From: Desulforhopalus sp. IMCC35007
Lineage (GTDB): Bacteria > Desulfobacterota > Desulfobulbia > Desulfobulbales > Desulfocapsaceae
DNA: 64,000 nucleotides
Direction: 5' to 3'
NCBI RefSeq assembly: GCF_005116575.1
Contig: NZ_SWCN01000004.1
Coordinates: 124,001 to 188,000 of the forward strand
Shown here: piece by piece, positions 37,633-47,803 of the stretch
Position numbering within the stretch: position 1 is the stretch's first letter
Layout of the letters: each line of letters opens with the position of its first letter
Translations under genes and position numbers: made by a program
Notes under the pieces: model-generated
The model's database searches: none
What the model was told of the DNA's origin: nothing
Seen by the model: the letters and a program-made list of their open reading frames with translations, nothing else

Positions 37633-39906
37633 TTATTTGTACTTATCAGGCTCATACAGCCTGAGACGCAGGGCATTTGTAACGACTGAAACTGAACTCA
37701 TTGCCATGGCAAGCCCCCCCAGCATCGGATTAAGAGCAGGCCCCCCAAAAGCGACCAGGGCACCCGCCGCAATAGGAATCCCGATAACGTTGTAGGCAAA
37801 AGCCCAAAAAAGATTTTGATGAATATTTTTCATCGTTGCACGACTCAAGCCAATGGCCGTCGTAACACCACTTAAATGCCCACCCATCAAGACAATGTCT
37901 GCGGATTCCATGGCAACATCAATACCTGAACCCATGGCAATACCCACATCGGCAAGAGCCAGCGCTGGTGCATCATTAATACCGTCACCAACCATAGCAA
38001 CAACATTCCCCTCACTTTGCAGTTTCTTTATCTCATCCGCCTTACCTTCGGGTAACACTCCGGCGACAACCGAAGAAATACCTGCTGCCACAGCTACAGC
38101 CTGTGCTGTCTTCTCGTTATCACCCGTGAGCATAACCACACGGAGCCCTAGACCTTTCAGCCTTGTGACAATCTGAGCCGCTTCTTTTTTTAACGGATCG
38201 GCAATGGCCATAATGCCCGCCAGTTTACAGTCTACCGCAAGATACAGGACCGTTTTACCCTGCTCCGAAAGGGTCTGACAGCCCTTCATCAGCTCCGGTG
38301 TAATCCCCTGGACATTCTCCTTTTCCATAAGGGACCGATTACCCAGCAAAAGGGTCAACTCTTTTCCATCAACGACAAAACGACCCCGCAGTCCTGATCC
38401 CGGCAGCGCCTTAAAATCCTCCATCTTCACAGGAGTACAACCCCGCTCCTTACCCGCCGCGATTATGGCCGTAGCAAGGGGATGCTCTGATGACAACTCC
38501 GCACCTGCAGCCAGAGCCAGAATACGATTCTCATCAAAATTACTGCAGGAGACGACATCGGTGACCTGCGGTTTCCCAACAGTCAGAGTGCCAGTCTTGT
38601 CAAATACTATGGTGTTTACCATCTGCGCCCGTTCCAGGACCTCACCGGTTTTAATCAGCACCCCAAGCTGCGCCCCCCTGCCCGTCCCGACCATTATCGA
38701 CGTCGGGGTCGCAAGCCCCATGGCGCAGGGACAGGCAATAACCAGCACCGCTATGAATATTCGCAGTGAAAAACTAAAATCTGCACCCCAGAAAAAGTAC
38801 CAGGACACCCCTGCAAGGAGGGCAAAAGAGATAACCACCGGAACGAAATAGAGGCTTATGCGATCAGCAAGACGTGCAATGGGAGCCTTACTTCCCTGGG
38901 CGTCCTGAACAAGGCGGACGATTCGGGCAAGAACCGTATCGCTGCCGACCTTGTCCGCTCGAAAGGTAATCGTCCCGGTGGTATTTAATGTGCCGCCATA
39001 GAGATTATCACCCCTCCCTCGGGAAACGGGCAGACTCTCCCCGGTCAGCATGGACTCATCGACGGATGAATTCCCGGAAACAACCACCCCATCAACGGGA
39101 ATCCTTTCTCCGGGACGAATAAATATGAGATCCCCTACCTGCAGCGAATCAACATCAACTTCACGGTGTTCATCGTTATCACCTACAACTGTTGCCTTTT
39201 CCGGAGTAAGCTTCATCAGGGTCTTTATCGCCTCTCCAGTCTTGACCTTTGATCTCATCTCCAGATATTTACCAAGAGAAATAAGGGCGATAAGCATTGC
39301 CGCGGACTCGAAATAAAGGTCATGGGCACGTGCAACGGAATCAATGCCAAGCATTATTTCCACAAGATTCCAAACGGAATACAAGACAGCAGCCCCAGTG
39401 CCGATCGCAATAAGAGAATCCATGTTGGGAATCCCCCGCAACAGCGCCGGTATACCGCTCAGATAAAAGTTTTTACCAAGATAGAGCACAGGCAGGACAA
39501 GAAAAAACTGCACGAGCGTATGGCCAAGGGGAGAGGTTTCAGCACTCAGAAAACCAGGCAGGGACAGACCAAGCATCGGCCCCATGGAGATCGTCATAAT
39601 AAGAACTGCAAAAATGAAAGTGGGTACCAGCCGGCTTTTAATTTCAGCCAACTGCTCTTCAACTCCCTTTTCCTGGTCCAGCCCGTTGTCACCCGTCTCC
39701 CCCTCTGCAACAAAGCCGAGGCTGGAAATGGTTTCTTCAATTTTGGCAACAGACACAAGGTCTGGGTCATAGTCGATCCTGGCCTGATTTGTCGCAAGAT
39801 TCACCGCACAACGTGAGACACCTTCAAGTCGACCAACCACTTTTTCAATCCTGGTAGAACAGGCGGCACAATGCATGCCTCCAATTGCTGACTGATATTG
39901 CTTCAT
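37633..39906 (-). CDS. copA: Copper-translocating P-type ATPase
   Basis: Exports Cu(I) from the cytoplasm. 757 residues: N-terminal heavy-metal domain with GMHCAACS at residue 10, membrane helices, actuator motif MLTGES, the ion-binding CPC in [10 protein letters not shown] near residue 395, phosphorylation motif DKTGTLT near 437, and the hinge GDGINDAP near 638. A separate CopZ-like chaperone is encoded at 48340-48537. Confidence 0.95.
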   Translation of the reverse strand: MKQYQSAIGGMHCAACSTRIEKVVGRLEGVSRCAVNLATNQARIDYDPDLVSVAKIEETISSLGFVAEGETGDNGLDQEKGVEEQLAEIKSRLVPTFIFAVLIMTISMGPMLGLSLPGFLSAETSPLGHTLVQFFLVLPVLYLGKNFYLSGIPALLRGIPNMDSLIAIGTGAAVLYSVWNLVEIMLGIDSVARAHDLYFESAAMLIALISLGKYLEMRSKVKTGEAIKTLMKLTPEKATVVGDNDEHREVDVDSLQVGDLIFIRPGERIPVDGVVVSGNSSVDESMLTGESLPVSRGRGDNLYGGTLNTTGTITFRADKVGSDTVLARIVRLVQDAQGSKAPIARLADRISLYFVPVVISFALLAGVSWYFFWGADFSFSLRIFIAVLVIACPCAMGLATPTSIMVGTGRGAQLGVLIKTGEVLERAQMVNTIVFDKTGTLTVGKPQVTDVVSCSNFDENRILALAAGAELSSEHPLATAIIAAGKERGCTPVKMEDFKALPGSGLRGRFVVDGKELTLLLGNRSLMEKENVQGITPELMKGCQTLSEQGKTVLYLAVDCKLAGIMAIADPLKKEAAQIVTRLKGLGLRVVMLTGDNEKTAQAVAVAAGISSVVAGVLPEGKADEIKKLQSEGNVVAMVGDGINDAPALALADVGIAMGSGIDVAMESADIVLMGGHLSGVTTAIGLSRATMKNIHQNLFWAFAYNVIGIPIAAGALVAFGGPALNPMLGGLAMAMSSVSVVTNALRLRLYEPDKYK

Positions 39907-40367
39907 GGGTATTAAACTCGCAAGATTTTGATTTTTATTATTTTTCTAAAGATCCCACCATTTTTCTTCTCAGACCTTTATGTTTTCAGATTAACCACAG
40001 GCCAGAAGAAAATCAAACAGGCCCAAGAGATAAAGGCCCGGTGTCAGCGAACAACCAGATCAACCTGACAGATCAATTGAGAAATGATATGCCCGGCAGG
40101 ATTCAATACAATCAGACTGCTTCGCGGTATTGGTGACAGGAGAGATACACCCCATGAACTCGCCGGGAACGAAAGAACAATAGCTGACAATAAAAATATG
40201 TTTTTTATGACATATATACGATTCTGGCCAGGGAGATTTCAGTTCCGCCCGCCCAGTTCTCACCTCCCCACTCCTAACACATTTTTCCAGATAATTTGTT
40301 TCTTCTTTTGCTCATTTTAGTATATATTTTGCACATTAGGATAAACATCTCACAGGGGAAGTCTGCT
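39907..40367. other. Divergent intergenic region between copA and the XRE-like gene
   Basis: 461 bp with no supportable gene. It should hold promoters in both directions. No clear CueR- or CsoR-type dyad was recognised. AT-rich TATATATTTTGCAC around 40321 precedes the XRE-like gene. Confidence 0.4.
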
Positions 40368-40625
40368 ATGTCCGTTGATTCTCACTTTGCCTTATCTATC
40401 AATCGCACTCTCCGGACAAAATATGGCCCCAGAGCCCTGCAACTGGCCCAAAAGCCCCGAATGACAGGGGCTACTATCAGTAGAATTAAAAGTCGTGCAG
40501 GTAACCCCACCCAAAAAACCATCCAGGCGCTTTGTAGCTTCTTTCACCTTTTTCCAGGCGAGCTACTTAAACGCGCTACAATCGTCCAATTCGTATCAGG
40601 TACACCACAACTACAATCAGGCTGA
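40368..40625 (+). CDS. Small XRE-type helix-turn-helix protein
   Basis: 85 residues from an ATG preceded by AGGGGAAG. ALQLAQKPRMTGATISRIKS followed by NPTQKTIQALCSFFHLFPGELL matches a Cro/C1-type DNA-binding domain, so a small transcriptional regulator is likely. The longer open frame from 40296 lacks a ribosome binding site. Its target is unknown; copA is divergent and a crotonase is downstream. Confidence 0.65.
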   Translation: MSVDSHFALSINRTLRTKYGPRALQLAQKPRMTGATISRIKSRAGNPTQKTIQALCSFFHLFPGELLKRATIVQFVSGTPQLQSG

Positions 40626-40728
40626 AAACATTTTTCTGCACATCAACAACAATTGCAGGAGGAACATATCACAAAGATAGTGCAGGCAAGTCGCTTAGAA
40701 TAAAATTCAACAATGGAGATTTGTTATC

Positions 40729-41505
40729 ATGTATGAGACAGTTCTTACTGAAATTACACGAACATATGTGGGCATAATTACCCTGAACCGCCCTGAACAG
40801 TTGAACACTTTTACAAGCCAGATGGCAGGTGAGCTCCAATCTGCGCTCCTTGACATGGAAACTGAAAAGATGGTTCGTGTCATACTTCTAAAAAGTTCGG
40901 GCCGGGCATTTTGTGCCGGAATTGATGTCAACGAGCTGAGTGGTAAATCCGCCAATCAATACCGGGAGTGGATAGAATGGATGGAAACTCCGCTGGTTAC
41001 GATCTCCACTATGAAAAAGCCAGTAATTGCCCAATTACAGGGCGTGGCCACAGCCAATGGAATGGGCCTTGCTGCGGCAGCTGATTTAGTCATTGTCTCA
41101 GAACGTGTGAAAATGGGGCTCACCGCTATCAACGTCGGCCTGAACTGTGTTGGTCCTATTCTTCCTGTTGCCCGCTGTGTCGGGCGAAAAAAGGCCCTGG
41201 AATTACTTCTTTATGGAAATCTTTTAAAAGCCTCAGAAGCACTGGAACTTGGCTTGATCAATAGAGTTGTTGGCCATGAAGAGCTCGATGAGACAGCCCT
41301 GTCCTGGGCAGAAGATCTGGCACAGCGAAGCCCTATTGCCGTGCAGATTGCCAAAAGCGCATTTTATCAATCCGAGGATATGGATTATCAAAAACAATTT
41401 CAGTATATGAACGAGGCATTTGCAAGGCTTTGCACAACTGAAGACGCCAAGGAGGGGGTTGCCGCATTTCTCGCTAAAAGAAACCCCACCTGGAAATTAA
41501 AATAA
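40729..41505 (+). CDS. Enoyl-CoA hydratase/isomerase family protein
   Basis: 258-residue crotonase-fold protein acting on acyl-CoA. Oxyanion-hole segments GRAFCAGIDVNE and QGVATANGMGLAAAADLVI are present. The region that normally holds a catalytic glutamate reads MGLTAINVGLNCVGP, as in ECHDC3-like members, so standard hydratase activity is doubtful. ATG 40729 follows GGAG. Not linked to other beta-oxidation genes. Confidence 0.85.
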   Translation: MYETVLTEITRTYVGIITLNRPEQLNTFTSQMAGELQSALLDMETEKMVRVILLKSSGRAFCAGIDVNELSGKSANQYREWIEWMETPLVTISTMKKPVIAQLQGVATANGMGLAAAADLVIVSERVKMGLTAINVGLNCVGPILPVARCVGRKKALELLLYGNLLKASEALELGLINRVVGHEELDETALSWAEDLAQRSPIAVQIAKSAFYQSEDMDYQKQFQYMNEAFARLCTTEDAKEGVAAFLAKRNPTWKLK

Positions 41506-41611
41506 CCAGATACAGAAGTGAGACAACAAAGCAGGGTTTTAGATGATACAAGGCACCGTTCTGGGCGAAACAGGTAAAGAGGCAAGTTCTACCTGTAATG
41601 CCCAGACGCTC

Positions 41612-43027
41612 TTATTTGTAATTTTCTTTTTTCAAACCATACTCGCACATTTTACTGTAAAGACTGCGGGTCGTGATACCGGCACGCCTGGCACTCTCTT
41701 TAATATTCCCCTTTGTCTGGGCTAAAACAATATCCAGATAGCGCTTTTCCGTCTCTTCTCTCACAAGCCTCATCACCTCAACCAGTGAACTCTGGGTCCA
41801 CTCCTCGGGCAGGACGAGTTCATTTTTTTCTTTTTTCTGCAGACGGAGAGCACCCTGAAAAACCGTAGGCAAATCTTCTATGCGGATCTCGGGGGTCTGG
41901 CAGAGGAGCATCGACCGCTCAATGACGTTCATCAATTCACGAACGTTGCCCGGCCACTCATAATCGGCAAGAGCGGTCATGGCCGTCGCCGAGATATGGC
42001 CAACATCTCTACCGATCTTATGTTTGAAATGAGTGACAAATTTTCGGGCTAAATGGGGGATATCTTCTTTTCTCTTGCGCAGTGGCGGAATCTGCAGACA
42101 AACAACGCTCAGCCGGTAGTAGAGGTCTTTTCTGAATATGCCGGAATCAACCGCTTCTTCAAGATTGCGATTGGTCGCGGCAATAACCCGTACATCCACC
42201 CAGGAGGATTTCTCGGCTCCGATCGGTTGAATTTCAAAATCCTGAAGGACCCGAAGTAGCTTGGTTTGCAGATGAAGCGGCATTTCCCCGATCTCATCGA
42301 GGAAGATAGTTCCGCCATGAGCCTGTTCAAAAGCGCCTCGCCGGGACCGGGTGGCACCGGTAAAGGCTCCGCGTTTGTGGCCAAAAAGTTCACTTTCGAG
42401 CAGTTGCTCCGGTAACGCCGCCGTGTTTACAGCAACAAAGGGACCTGTACTCCGCGCACTTTCCTCATGAATAACCTTCGCTAAATGTTCCTTCCCAACT
42501 CCCGTTTCACCGGTGATGAGCAGAAGGGAGTCACTCGCAGCCACCCTTTGCACCTCGCTCATGAAAAGCTGCATCACCTCACTGCTGGTAGAAAAGTCTG
42601 ACAACTTGGGTTTCTGGCCTTTTCTTCGATCATTCCATTCCAGGTGCATCAGCTGCCGTCTGGTCTCAATAGTCGCCTCGAGCGCGCCGATGAGTTTCTT
42701 CTCAGAGATCCCGGAATAAAGTGCCGAGTGGGCCCCTGCTGCAATGTAACTTGCCTGAATATCGGTGGAATTGTCGTCATGGAGCATGACAGTTGCAGGG
42801 CCTTCGGGGAGTACTGACAATAGCCCAAGGCCGGATTCCACTGGCCCGACAAAAACGGCTTCACAGATTACTATAATATCAGCGCAACTCTGAACAACAC
42901 GCTGCCAGGCATCTGGATAATGACCGACTCGCTCAACTTCAATATCGGTCATTGCAAATTCTTGCTCCAATGCCTTTTCTTTTTCTTCGTCTGCCAGAGC
43001 CAACACCATTTTAATCAACATACGCAA
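41612..43027 (-). CDS. Sigma-54-dependent transcriptional activator (NtrC-type, degenerate receiver)
   Basis: 471 residues. N-terminal receiver-like domain lacks the phospho-aspartate (ADIIVICEAVF), so activity is probably not set by phosphorylation. AAA+ domain with Walker A GETGVGKE, the sigma-54 contact GAFTGA and Walker B GTIFLDEIGE. C-terminal Fis-type helix-turn-helix ending RSLYSKMCEYGLKKENYK, resembling the end of the activator at 46165. Transcribed away from the ATP-grasp gene across a 447-bp region carrying a sigma-54 promoter candidate. Confidence 0.9.
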   Translation of the reverse strand: MRMLIKMVLALADEEKEKALEQEFAMTDIEVERVGHYPDAWQRVVQSCADIIVICEAVFVGPVESGLGLLSVLPEGPATVMLHDDNSTDIQASYIAAGAHSALYSGISEKKLIGALEATIETRRQLMHLEWNDRRKGQKPKLSDFSTSSEVMQLFMSEVQRVAASDSLLLITGETGVGKEHLAKVIHEESARSTGPFVAVNTAALPEQLLESELFGHKRGAFTGATRSRRGAFEQAHGGTIFLDEIGEMPLHLQTKLLRVLQDFEIQPIGAEKSSWVDVRVIAATNRNLEEAVDSGIFRKDLYYRLSVVCLQIPPLRKRKEDIPHLARKFVTHFKHKIGRDVGHISATAMTALADYEWPGNVRELMNVIERSMLLCQTPEIRIEDLPTVFQGALRLQKKEKNELVLPEEWTQSSLVEVMRLVREETEKRYLDIVLAQTKGNIKESARRAGITTRSLYSKMCEYGLKKENYK

Positions 43028-43474
43028 ACCATAAAAAGAAATTATTTTCTCAAAAAGACCTTAGTTCAATTACAATCGAAAGAAAAAAGAAACATTTTTC
43101 TCACATGAATGCAAACTGAATTTTTACCCAAAATTAGTGATCTACAGTCATAATAACAGGTATCAAATCATTATCAATTGCTTACAATGCAGACCTCGGT
43201 GAGATATGCCCAGCAACATACCCACAAGTACCTGATATTGCATAAATTTTAAATATAAGAAAAACTTTTCTCTTATTTTGTATCACCTACAGCCTTAAAA
43301 ATATTTTTCCTTTTAATTACATTAACATAGTATTCTTGCTCGGTGGCACAAAAATTGATAATGTCGACAGAGGTAACAACCTGCTATCTTTTTACGAGCA
43401 TCAGGTAAGAGCAGAGACAAGTGTGTCCTGCACCCCAATAGCGCGGACATATAGCCCGCAATACAAACACATGA
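43028..43474. other. Divergent regulatory region between the sigma-54 activator and the ATP-grasp gene
   Basis: 447 bp, AT-rich, no supportable gene. A near-palindrome ATAAGA-AAA..TTT-TCTTAT lies around 43255-43278 and could be an activator site. A sigma-54-like promoter is at 43344-43358. Confidence 0.45.
43344..43358 (+). promoter_or_regulatory. Sigma-54-type promoter candidate upstream of the ATP-grasp gene
   Basis: TGGCAC (43344-43349), five bases, TTGA: the -24 box is perfect and the spacing is correct, but the -12 GC reads GA. Located about 120 bp before the ligase start, in a locus with two sigma-54 activators. Confidence 0.45.
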
Positions 43475-45025
43475 GTGAAAATGCTACATTCCGACGAAGC
43501 CTCTCCAACCGATACGGCTCAACAACAAACAGCAGCATCAGACAACAGCACCAACCATTCGGTACTGATCGTCATAGATTCCTACGAACAATGGGCCCCA
43601 TATTTTACATCCGAGAGCGTCATTACAGCCGATGCCTACTTGCAAAATCACAGTCTCAGTAAATATACGCCCCTGATCATAAACCTCTGCTCCAGTATGA
43701 GCTATCAGTCAGAGGGGTATTATTGTTCTCTACTTGCCCACGCAAGAAAACATAGAGCATTGCCGTCAATCGAGACTCTCAACCAGCTCGACAACGAGAT
43801 GGTTTTTACAGCCAATCACCCGACACTCCGTCACTGCGGTTGTCAGTCTACCATGATAGCGGGGTTGGAAAACGACGGATATTTCCTGGATCTTTTTTTT
43901 GGTAAAACCGAAGATCCGAAAATGGAAAAATTTGGCAGGGCTATCTTTGAACAGTATCCGGCACCACTTCTGCGGGTAACTCTCAGCAACTCCCAGCCAT
44001 CTCAGGTTATCAACATCCGTAATCTCTCACTTGATGAATTGAATGACTCCCAACAGGACCTGTTCGCCGACGCCCTGGACAACTTTAGCAAAAAAGTCTG
44101 GAGGAGACCACGTAGCAGGAAGTCATCGAGATATGACCTCGCAATTTTCCACAACCCAGAAGAAAACATGCCTCCCAGTGACAAACAAGCGCTCAATCTG
44201 TTTCTCCGGGAAGCAAAAAAGATGGATCTCAATGCAGAACTGATAACGGAGAAAGACTCCAGTCGCATCCTCGAGTTTGACGCCCTTTTCATCAGACAGA
44301 CAACCTCCGTAGACAATATCACCTACCGGCTGGCACAAACCGCCGAGCAGGCGGATATGGTCGTCATTGACGACCCGTCGTCTATTATACTCTGCACCAA
44401 CAAGGTCTATCTCAAAGAGATCCTTGACAGCAAGTCCATCGCCTCGCCACACTCGAAACTTATTTTCAGGAAAAATCCACTCTCCTTTAATGAGCTTGCA
44501 AAAGAACTTGGCAATACGATGGTACTCAAGGTGCCGGATGGCTCATTTTCAGTAGGGATCGATAAAGTCGGTAATGAAACCGTTTATATGGAAAAACTCG
44601 AGACCCTGTTTAAGCAATCATCCATTCTCCTTGCCCAGGAATTTGTCCCCACAGAATACGACTGGCGTATAGGGGTGCTCAATGGAGAAGCCATCTTTGC
44701 CTGCAAATACTACATGGCACACGGCCATTGGCAGATCTACAGGCACACGGCAAGCGGCCACACCCGCTCAGGAAAATTTGAAACCATGCCCGTGCATCAC
44801 GTACCCCGGCGAATAACCAAACTGGCAGAAAAAGTTGCAGGTTCCATAGGTAAAGGTCTCTATGGAGTTGATCTTAAAGAGAGTGACAAAGGACTCATGG
44901 TCATCGAAATCAACGATAATCCCTCCATTGACCATGGCGTTGAAGACAAAATACTCGGTTCTGAACTGTACCGGATCATTCTCCGTGAGTTCATAAAACG
45001 CTTAGATACAAAACGTAATAAATAG
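43475..45025 (+). CDS. RimK-like ATP-grasp ligase with RLAN N-terminal domain
   Basis: 516 residues. N-terminal part (about 25-180; for example LIINLCSSMSYQSEGYYCS and ARKHRALPSIETL) matches the RLAN domain that is typically fused to RimK-like ATP-grasp modules. The C-terminal part (about 230-510) is an ATP-grasp ligase: MVLKVPDGSFSVG near residue 350 for the ATP loop, and MVIEINDNPSIDHG for the metal-binding residues. RimK-type enzymes join an amino acid to a carboxylate of a protein or small molecule. Start is GTG 43475 or ATG 43481. First gene of a ligase-GNAT-SET set. Confidence 0.85.
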   Translation: MKMLHSDEASPTDTAQQQTAASDNSTNHSVLIVIDSYEQWAPYFTSESVITADAYLQNHSLSKYTPLIINLCSSMSYQSEGYYCSLLAHARKHRALPSIETLNQLDNEMVFTANHPTLRHCGCQSTMIAGLENDGYFLDLFFGKTEDPKMEKFGRAIFEQYPAPLLRVTLSNSQPSQVINIRNLSLDELNDSQQDLFADALDNFSKKVWRRPRSRKSSRYDLAIFHNPEENMPPSDKQALNLFLREAKKMDLNAELITEKDSSRILEFDALFIRQTTSVDNITYRLAQTAEQADMVVIDDPSSIILCTNKVYLKEILDSKSIASPHSKLIFRKNPLSFNELAKELGNTMVLKVPDGSFSVGIDKVGNETVYMEKLETLFKQSSILLAQEFVPTEYDWRIGVLNGEAIFACKYYMAHGHWQIYRHTASGHTRSGKFETMPVHHVPRRITKLAEKVAGSIGKGLYGVDLKESDKGLMVIEINDNPSIDHGVEDKILGSELYRIILREFIKRLDTKRNK

Positions 45026-45035
45026 GCAGATCTAC

Positions 45036-45497
45036 ATGTTCACACTTACTCACGCAACCATCGACGATCTCACAGCACTGGTAGATCTTGAAAAGAGTAT
45101 TTTCCATTACGATATCATTTCGCCAAGGCAGATGCGCTATCTGCTCAACAGCAAAACAGCCCTGGTCATCAAGGCCGAACTGGGCAATCTTCTCGTGGGG
45201 TACATGATAATTCTCAGAAGATGCAGATCCAGGATCCTGCGAATCTATTCTCTTGGTGTACGGCAAGATGCCAGAAAACTGGGAGTCGGCCGTCAACTGT
45301 TGACCGTGGCGGAACAGTATTTACAGGAAACAGGCTGTGAAATATTAAGCCTTGAGGTGCAGGCACAGAATTCAGCGGCACAGCTTTTCTATCTGGCGGC
45401 CGGGTTTGTCATCCTTGGAACTAAAGAAGGATTCTATACCGATGGATCATCGGCTCTGGTTATGAGAAAACAAATCCCAATCATGGAGCCTGTATGA
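45036..45497 (+). CDS. GNAT-family N-acetyltransferase
   Basis: 153 residues, RimI-like. Acetyl-CoA-binding motif A in YSLGVRQDARKLGVGRQLLT and motif B in LSLEVQAQNSAAQLFYLAAGF. It probably transfers an acetyl group to an amine. It starts 10 bp after the RLAN/ATP-grasp gene, the usual partner of that family, and its stop overlaps the SET gene by four bases. Confidence 0.9.
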   Translation: MFTLTHATIDDLTALVDLEKSIFHYDIISPRQMRYLLNSKTALVIKAELGNLLVGYMIILRRCRSRILRIYSLGVRQDARKLGVGRQLLTVAEQYLQETGCEILSLEVQAQNSAAQLFYLAAGFVILGTKEGFYTDGSSALVMRKQIPIMEPV

Positions 45498-46093
45498 TCC
45501 ACCCTGATACCGAAGTTCGGTTTATAAATAAAGAAATAGGCTATGGCCTCTTTGCCCGGCATCCTATTCCAAGTGGTACCATCACCTGGGTCAGAGACCC
45601 TCTTGACCGCGAGATCAGCCCGGAGGAACTCTCAAAATACAGTCCGCCGATCCAGGAGATCATCCTCCATTACAGCTACCGCAACAACATCGGTAATTTC
45701 ATTTTCTGCTGGGATAATACCCGTTATGTAAACCACAGCTGTACACCAAACTGCTGTGTCACCCCATATAACTTTGAAATTGCCATACGAGATATTCCTG
45801 CTGGAGAGGAACTCACCAATCATTATGGAATGTTAAATATAATTGAACCGTTTACCCTACCCTCACCCAGTGGGGTTACCATCCGTCCCGATGACCTGCT
45901 TTTATACGGAGATGAGTGGGACCGGGAACTGCAAAGAGTATTTCCGCGGCTCATTGAAGTTCACCAGCCCCTGCAACCACACATCGCCGATGCTCAATGG
46001 GAAATGTTAACAGAAATAAGCCGCGGAGCCCGCCAGTTGCAATCCATCACCAGCTGTTATTTTGCGGAAAGCCCAGAGAAGAAAACACATTGA
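45494..46093 (+). CDS. SET-domain protein
   Basis: 199 residues. The SET signatures RYVNHSCTPNC and GEELTNHYG are clear and sit near residues 77 and 107, with the opening GYGLFARHPIPSGT. SET proteins are SAM-dependent lysine methyltransferases. Substrate unknown; its operon with an ATP-grasp ligase and acetyltransferase suggests a shared protein or peptide substrate. Confidence 0.88.
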   Translation: MIHPDTEVRFINKEIGYGLFARHPIPSGTITWVRDPLDREISPEELSKYSPPIQEIILHYSYRNNIGNFIFCWDNTRYVNHSCTPNCCVTPYNFEIAIRDIPAGEELTNHYGMLNIIEPFTLPSPSGVTIRPDDLLLYGDEWDRELQRVFPRLIEVHQPLQPHIADAQWEMLTEISRGARQLQSITSCYFAESPEKKTH

Positions 46094-46164
46094 GGAAGCA
46101 AACAACCAGCGCTGTATGTTAGAATGTTTCAAAACCGTTTTCCAGAACAGGACAGAGTACTTAC

Positions 46165-47562
46165 ATGCATAAAATTCTCTTTTTTGGCCTTACCGATCTT
46201 CTCACAGAACTGCGGCGGAAATTTGAACCGTCGACCTGTCAGATACTCAGCATTCACAGTGCCACTGATTTTTACTCACTTGCATTCTCAAGAGTCTTTG
46301 ATGCATGGATACTCGATGGCTCACACGAAGAGCTGAAAGAGCTTACCATCAGTGAACTCGCCTCTTCACACAGTATACCTCACCTTCTGGTAATGGCGAA
46401 AGAAGAGGATCAGAAAAAATACCAGTGGCCGTGCAAGCACAGTTTCCTCGACCGATCAGATGTTAATGGGTGCTCTTCTCTTTTTCGTCAATTAATGCAC
46501 AACAAGAAGGAACAGGGCCGGGAAAAATATTTCGCGGGGTATATGAATCAACAGCCCGGAATTGAGGCCATCGTCACCAAAAGCCCTCTTATGGAAAGAC
46601 TTATCGATATTGTAAAAGATATCGCGCCAACTGAATCACCTCTGTTTCTGGTAGGTGAGACAGGAACGGGCAAAGAATTGCTGGCCAAAATCTTTCATAA
46701 TGAGTCAAGACGAAGGACCGGGCCATTCATGGCCGTCAACTGCGGAGCACTGCCCGATACGCTTCTGGAATCGGAACTGTTTGGCTATGAAAAAGGTGCC
46801 TTCACCGGAGCCAGTAACCGCCGCATCGGCAAGATTGAACACGCCTCGGGGGGGACGCTTTTCCTTGATGAGGTAGAAGCAATGTCTCAGGCCATGCAGA
46901 TCCGTCTATTGCGTGTCCTTCAGGAAAGAACCATCCAGAGACTGGGAAGCAATACCGATGTAAATACCGACTTCAGAGTGATAGCCGCAACCAATACAGA
47001 TCCGGTTGAACTGATCAAATCAGGAACACTGCGTTCTGATCTGTACTATCGACTTTCGGTATTCCAGGTACCCATTCCTCCGCTGCGGGATAGAACGGAA
47101 GACATCCCTCTGCTCGTTCAGCATTTCATAAACCGTAAAAAGAGAAACGGAAGAGATTATGTCAAAGGTCTGGATGTTCAGGCAATGAATCTTTTACTGT
47201 CTGTGCCCTGGTTCGGCAATGTCCGGGAACTGCAGAATGTCATTGAACGTGCAGTGATGCTGGCGGCAAGTCCAACCATTAGTACTGAGCTGATACAAAT
47301 ACCAGGCATCCCTATAGCCGAGACCTCTGTGGATATTGCCAACCTGACGGATATTGCCTTTCGCCTGGGCACCACCTTGAAATCGTATAAAAATTTGCTT
47401 TCTCAATCTGCCGAGAGAAAATACCTGGTAGAACTGCTGGATTACACCGATGGCAAAATAGGAGAAGCTGCCCAACTCGCAGGTCTTACTCCACGTGCAC
47501 TGTACAATAAGATGAAAGTACATGGGCTCAAAAAAGAAGATTTCAAAAAATCGGAAAAATAA
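46165..47562 (+). CDS. Sigma-54-dependent transcriptional activator
   Basis: 465 residues. The first about 120 residues are not a recognisable receiver. AAA+ domain with Walker A GETGTGKE, GAFTGA, Walker B GTLFLDEVEA and a normal arginine-finger region. C-terminal Fis-type helix-turn-helix GEAAQLAGLTPRALYNKMKV. It follows the SET gene by 71 bp and may control the whole cluster, including the promoter at 47733. Confidence 0.92.
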   Translation: MHKILFFGLTDLLTELRRKFEPSTCQILSIHSATDFYSLAFSRVFDAWILDGSHEELKELTISELASSHSIPHLLVMAKEEDQKKYQWPCKHSFLDRSDVNGCSSLFRQLMHNKKEQGREKYFAGYMNQQPGIEAIVTKSPLMERLIDIVKDIAPTESPLFLVGETGTGKELLAKIFHNESRRRTGPFMAVNCGALPDTLLESELFGYEKGAFTGASNRRIGKIEHASGGTLFLDEVEAMSQAMQIRLLRVLQERTIQRLGSNTDVNTDFRVIAATNTDPVELIKSGTLRSDLYYRLSVFQVPIPPLRDRTEDIPLLVQHFINRKKRNGRDYVKGLDVQAMNLLLSVPWFGNVRELQNVIERAVMLAASPTISTELIQIPGIPIAETSVDIANLTDIAFRLGTTLKSYKNLLSQSAERKYLVELLDYTDGKIGEAAQLAGLTPRALYNKMKVHGLKKEDFKKSEK

Positions 47563-47732
47563 GCGTACTTCGGAAAATAGAATTAAAAACCCTAATTACA
47601 GCATGCTAGAAGGCAGGATAGGAATATAGAGAAAATTACTCGGAAGTAACTGTTCACATTCTCCTCCTCCAAAAGATTCAGCGCAAACAGAGAATACAAC
47701 GGGTTAAAGGAACTTAAACATTTCACTAGAAA

Positions 47733-47748
47733 TGGCACAGTTTCTGCT
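47733..47748 (+). promoter_or_regulatory. Sigma-54 promoter of the LysW-like gene
   Basis: TGGCAC-AGTTT-CTGCT: the -24 GG (47734-47735) and -12 GC (47746-47747) are separated by exactly ten bases. It lies 56 bp before the start codon of the small zinc-ribbon gene and just after a sigma-54 activator gene. Confidence 0.75.
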
Positions 47749-47803
47749 ATGGTAATCCTGCAACTATTCCCTGATTAAGATAAATAACCAAATGGAGGGT
47801 GAC

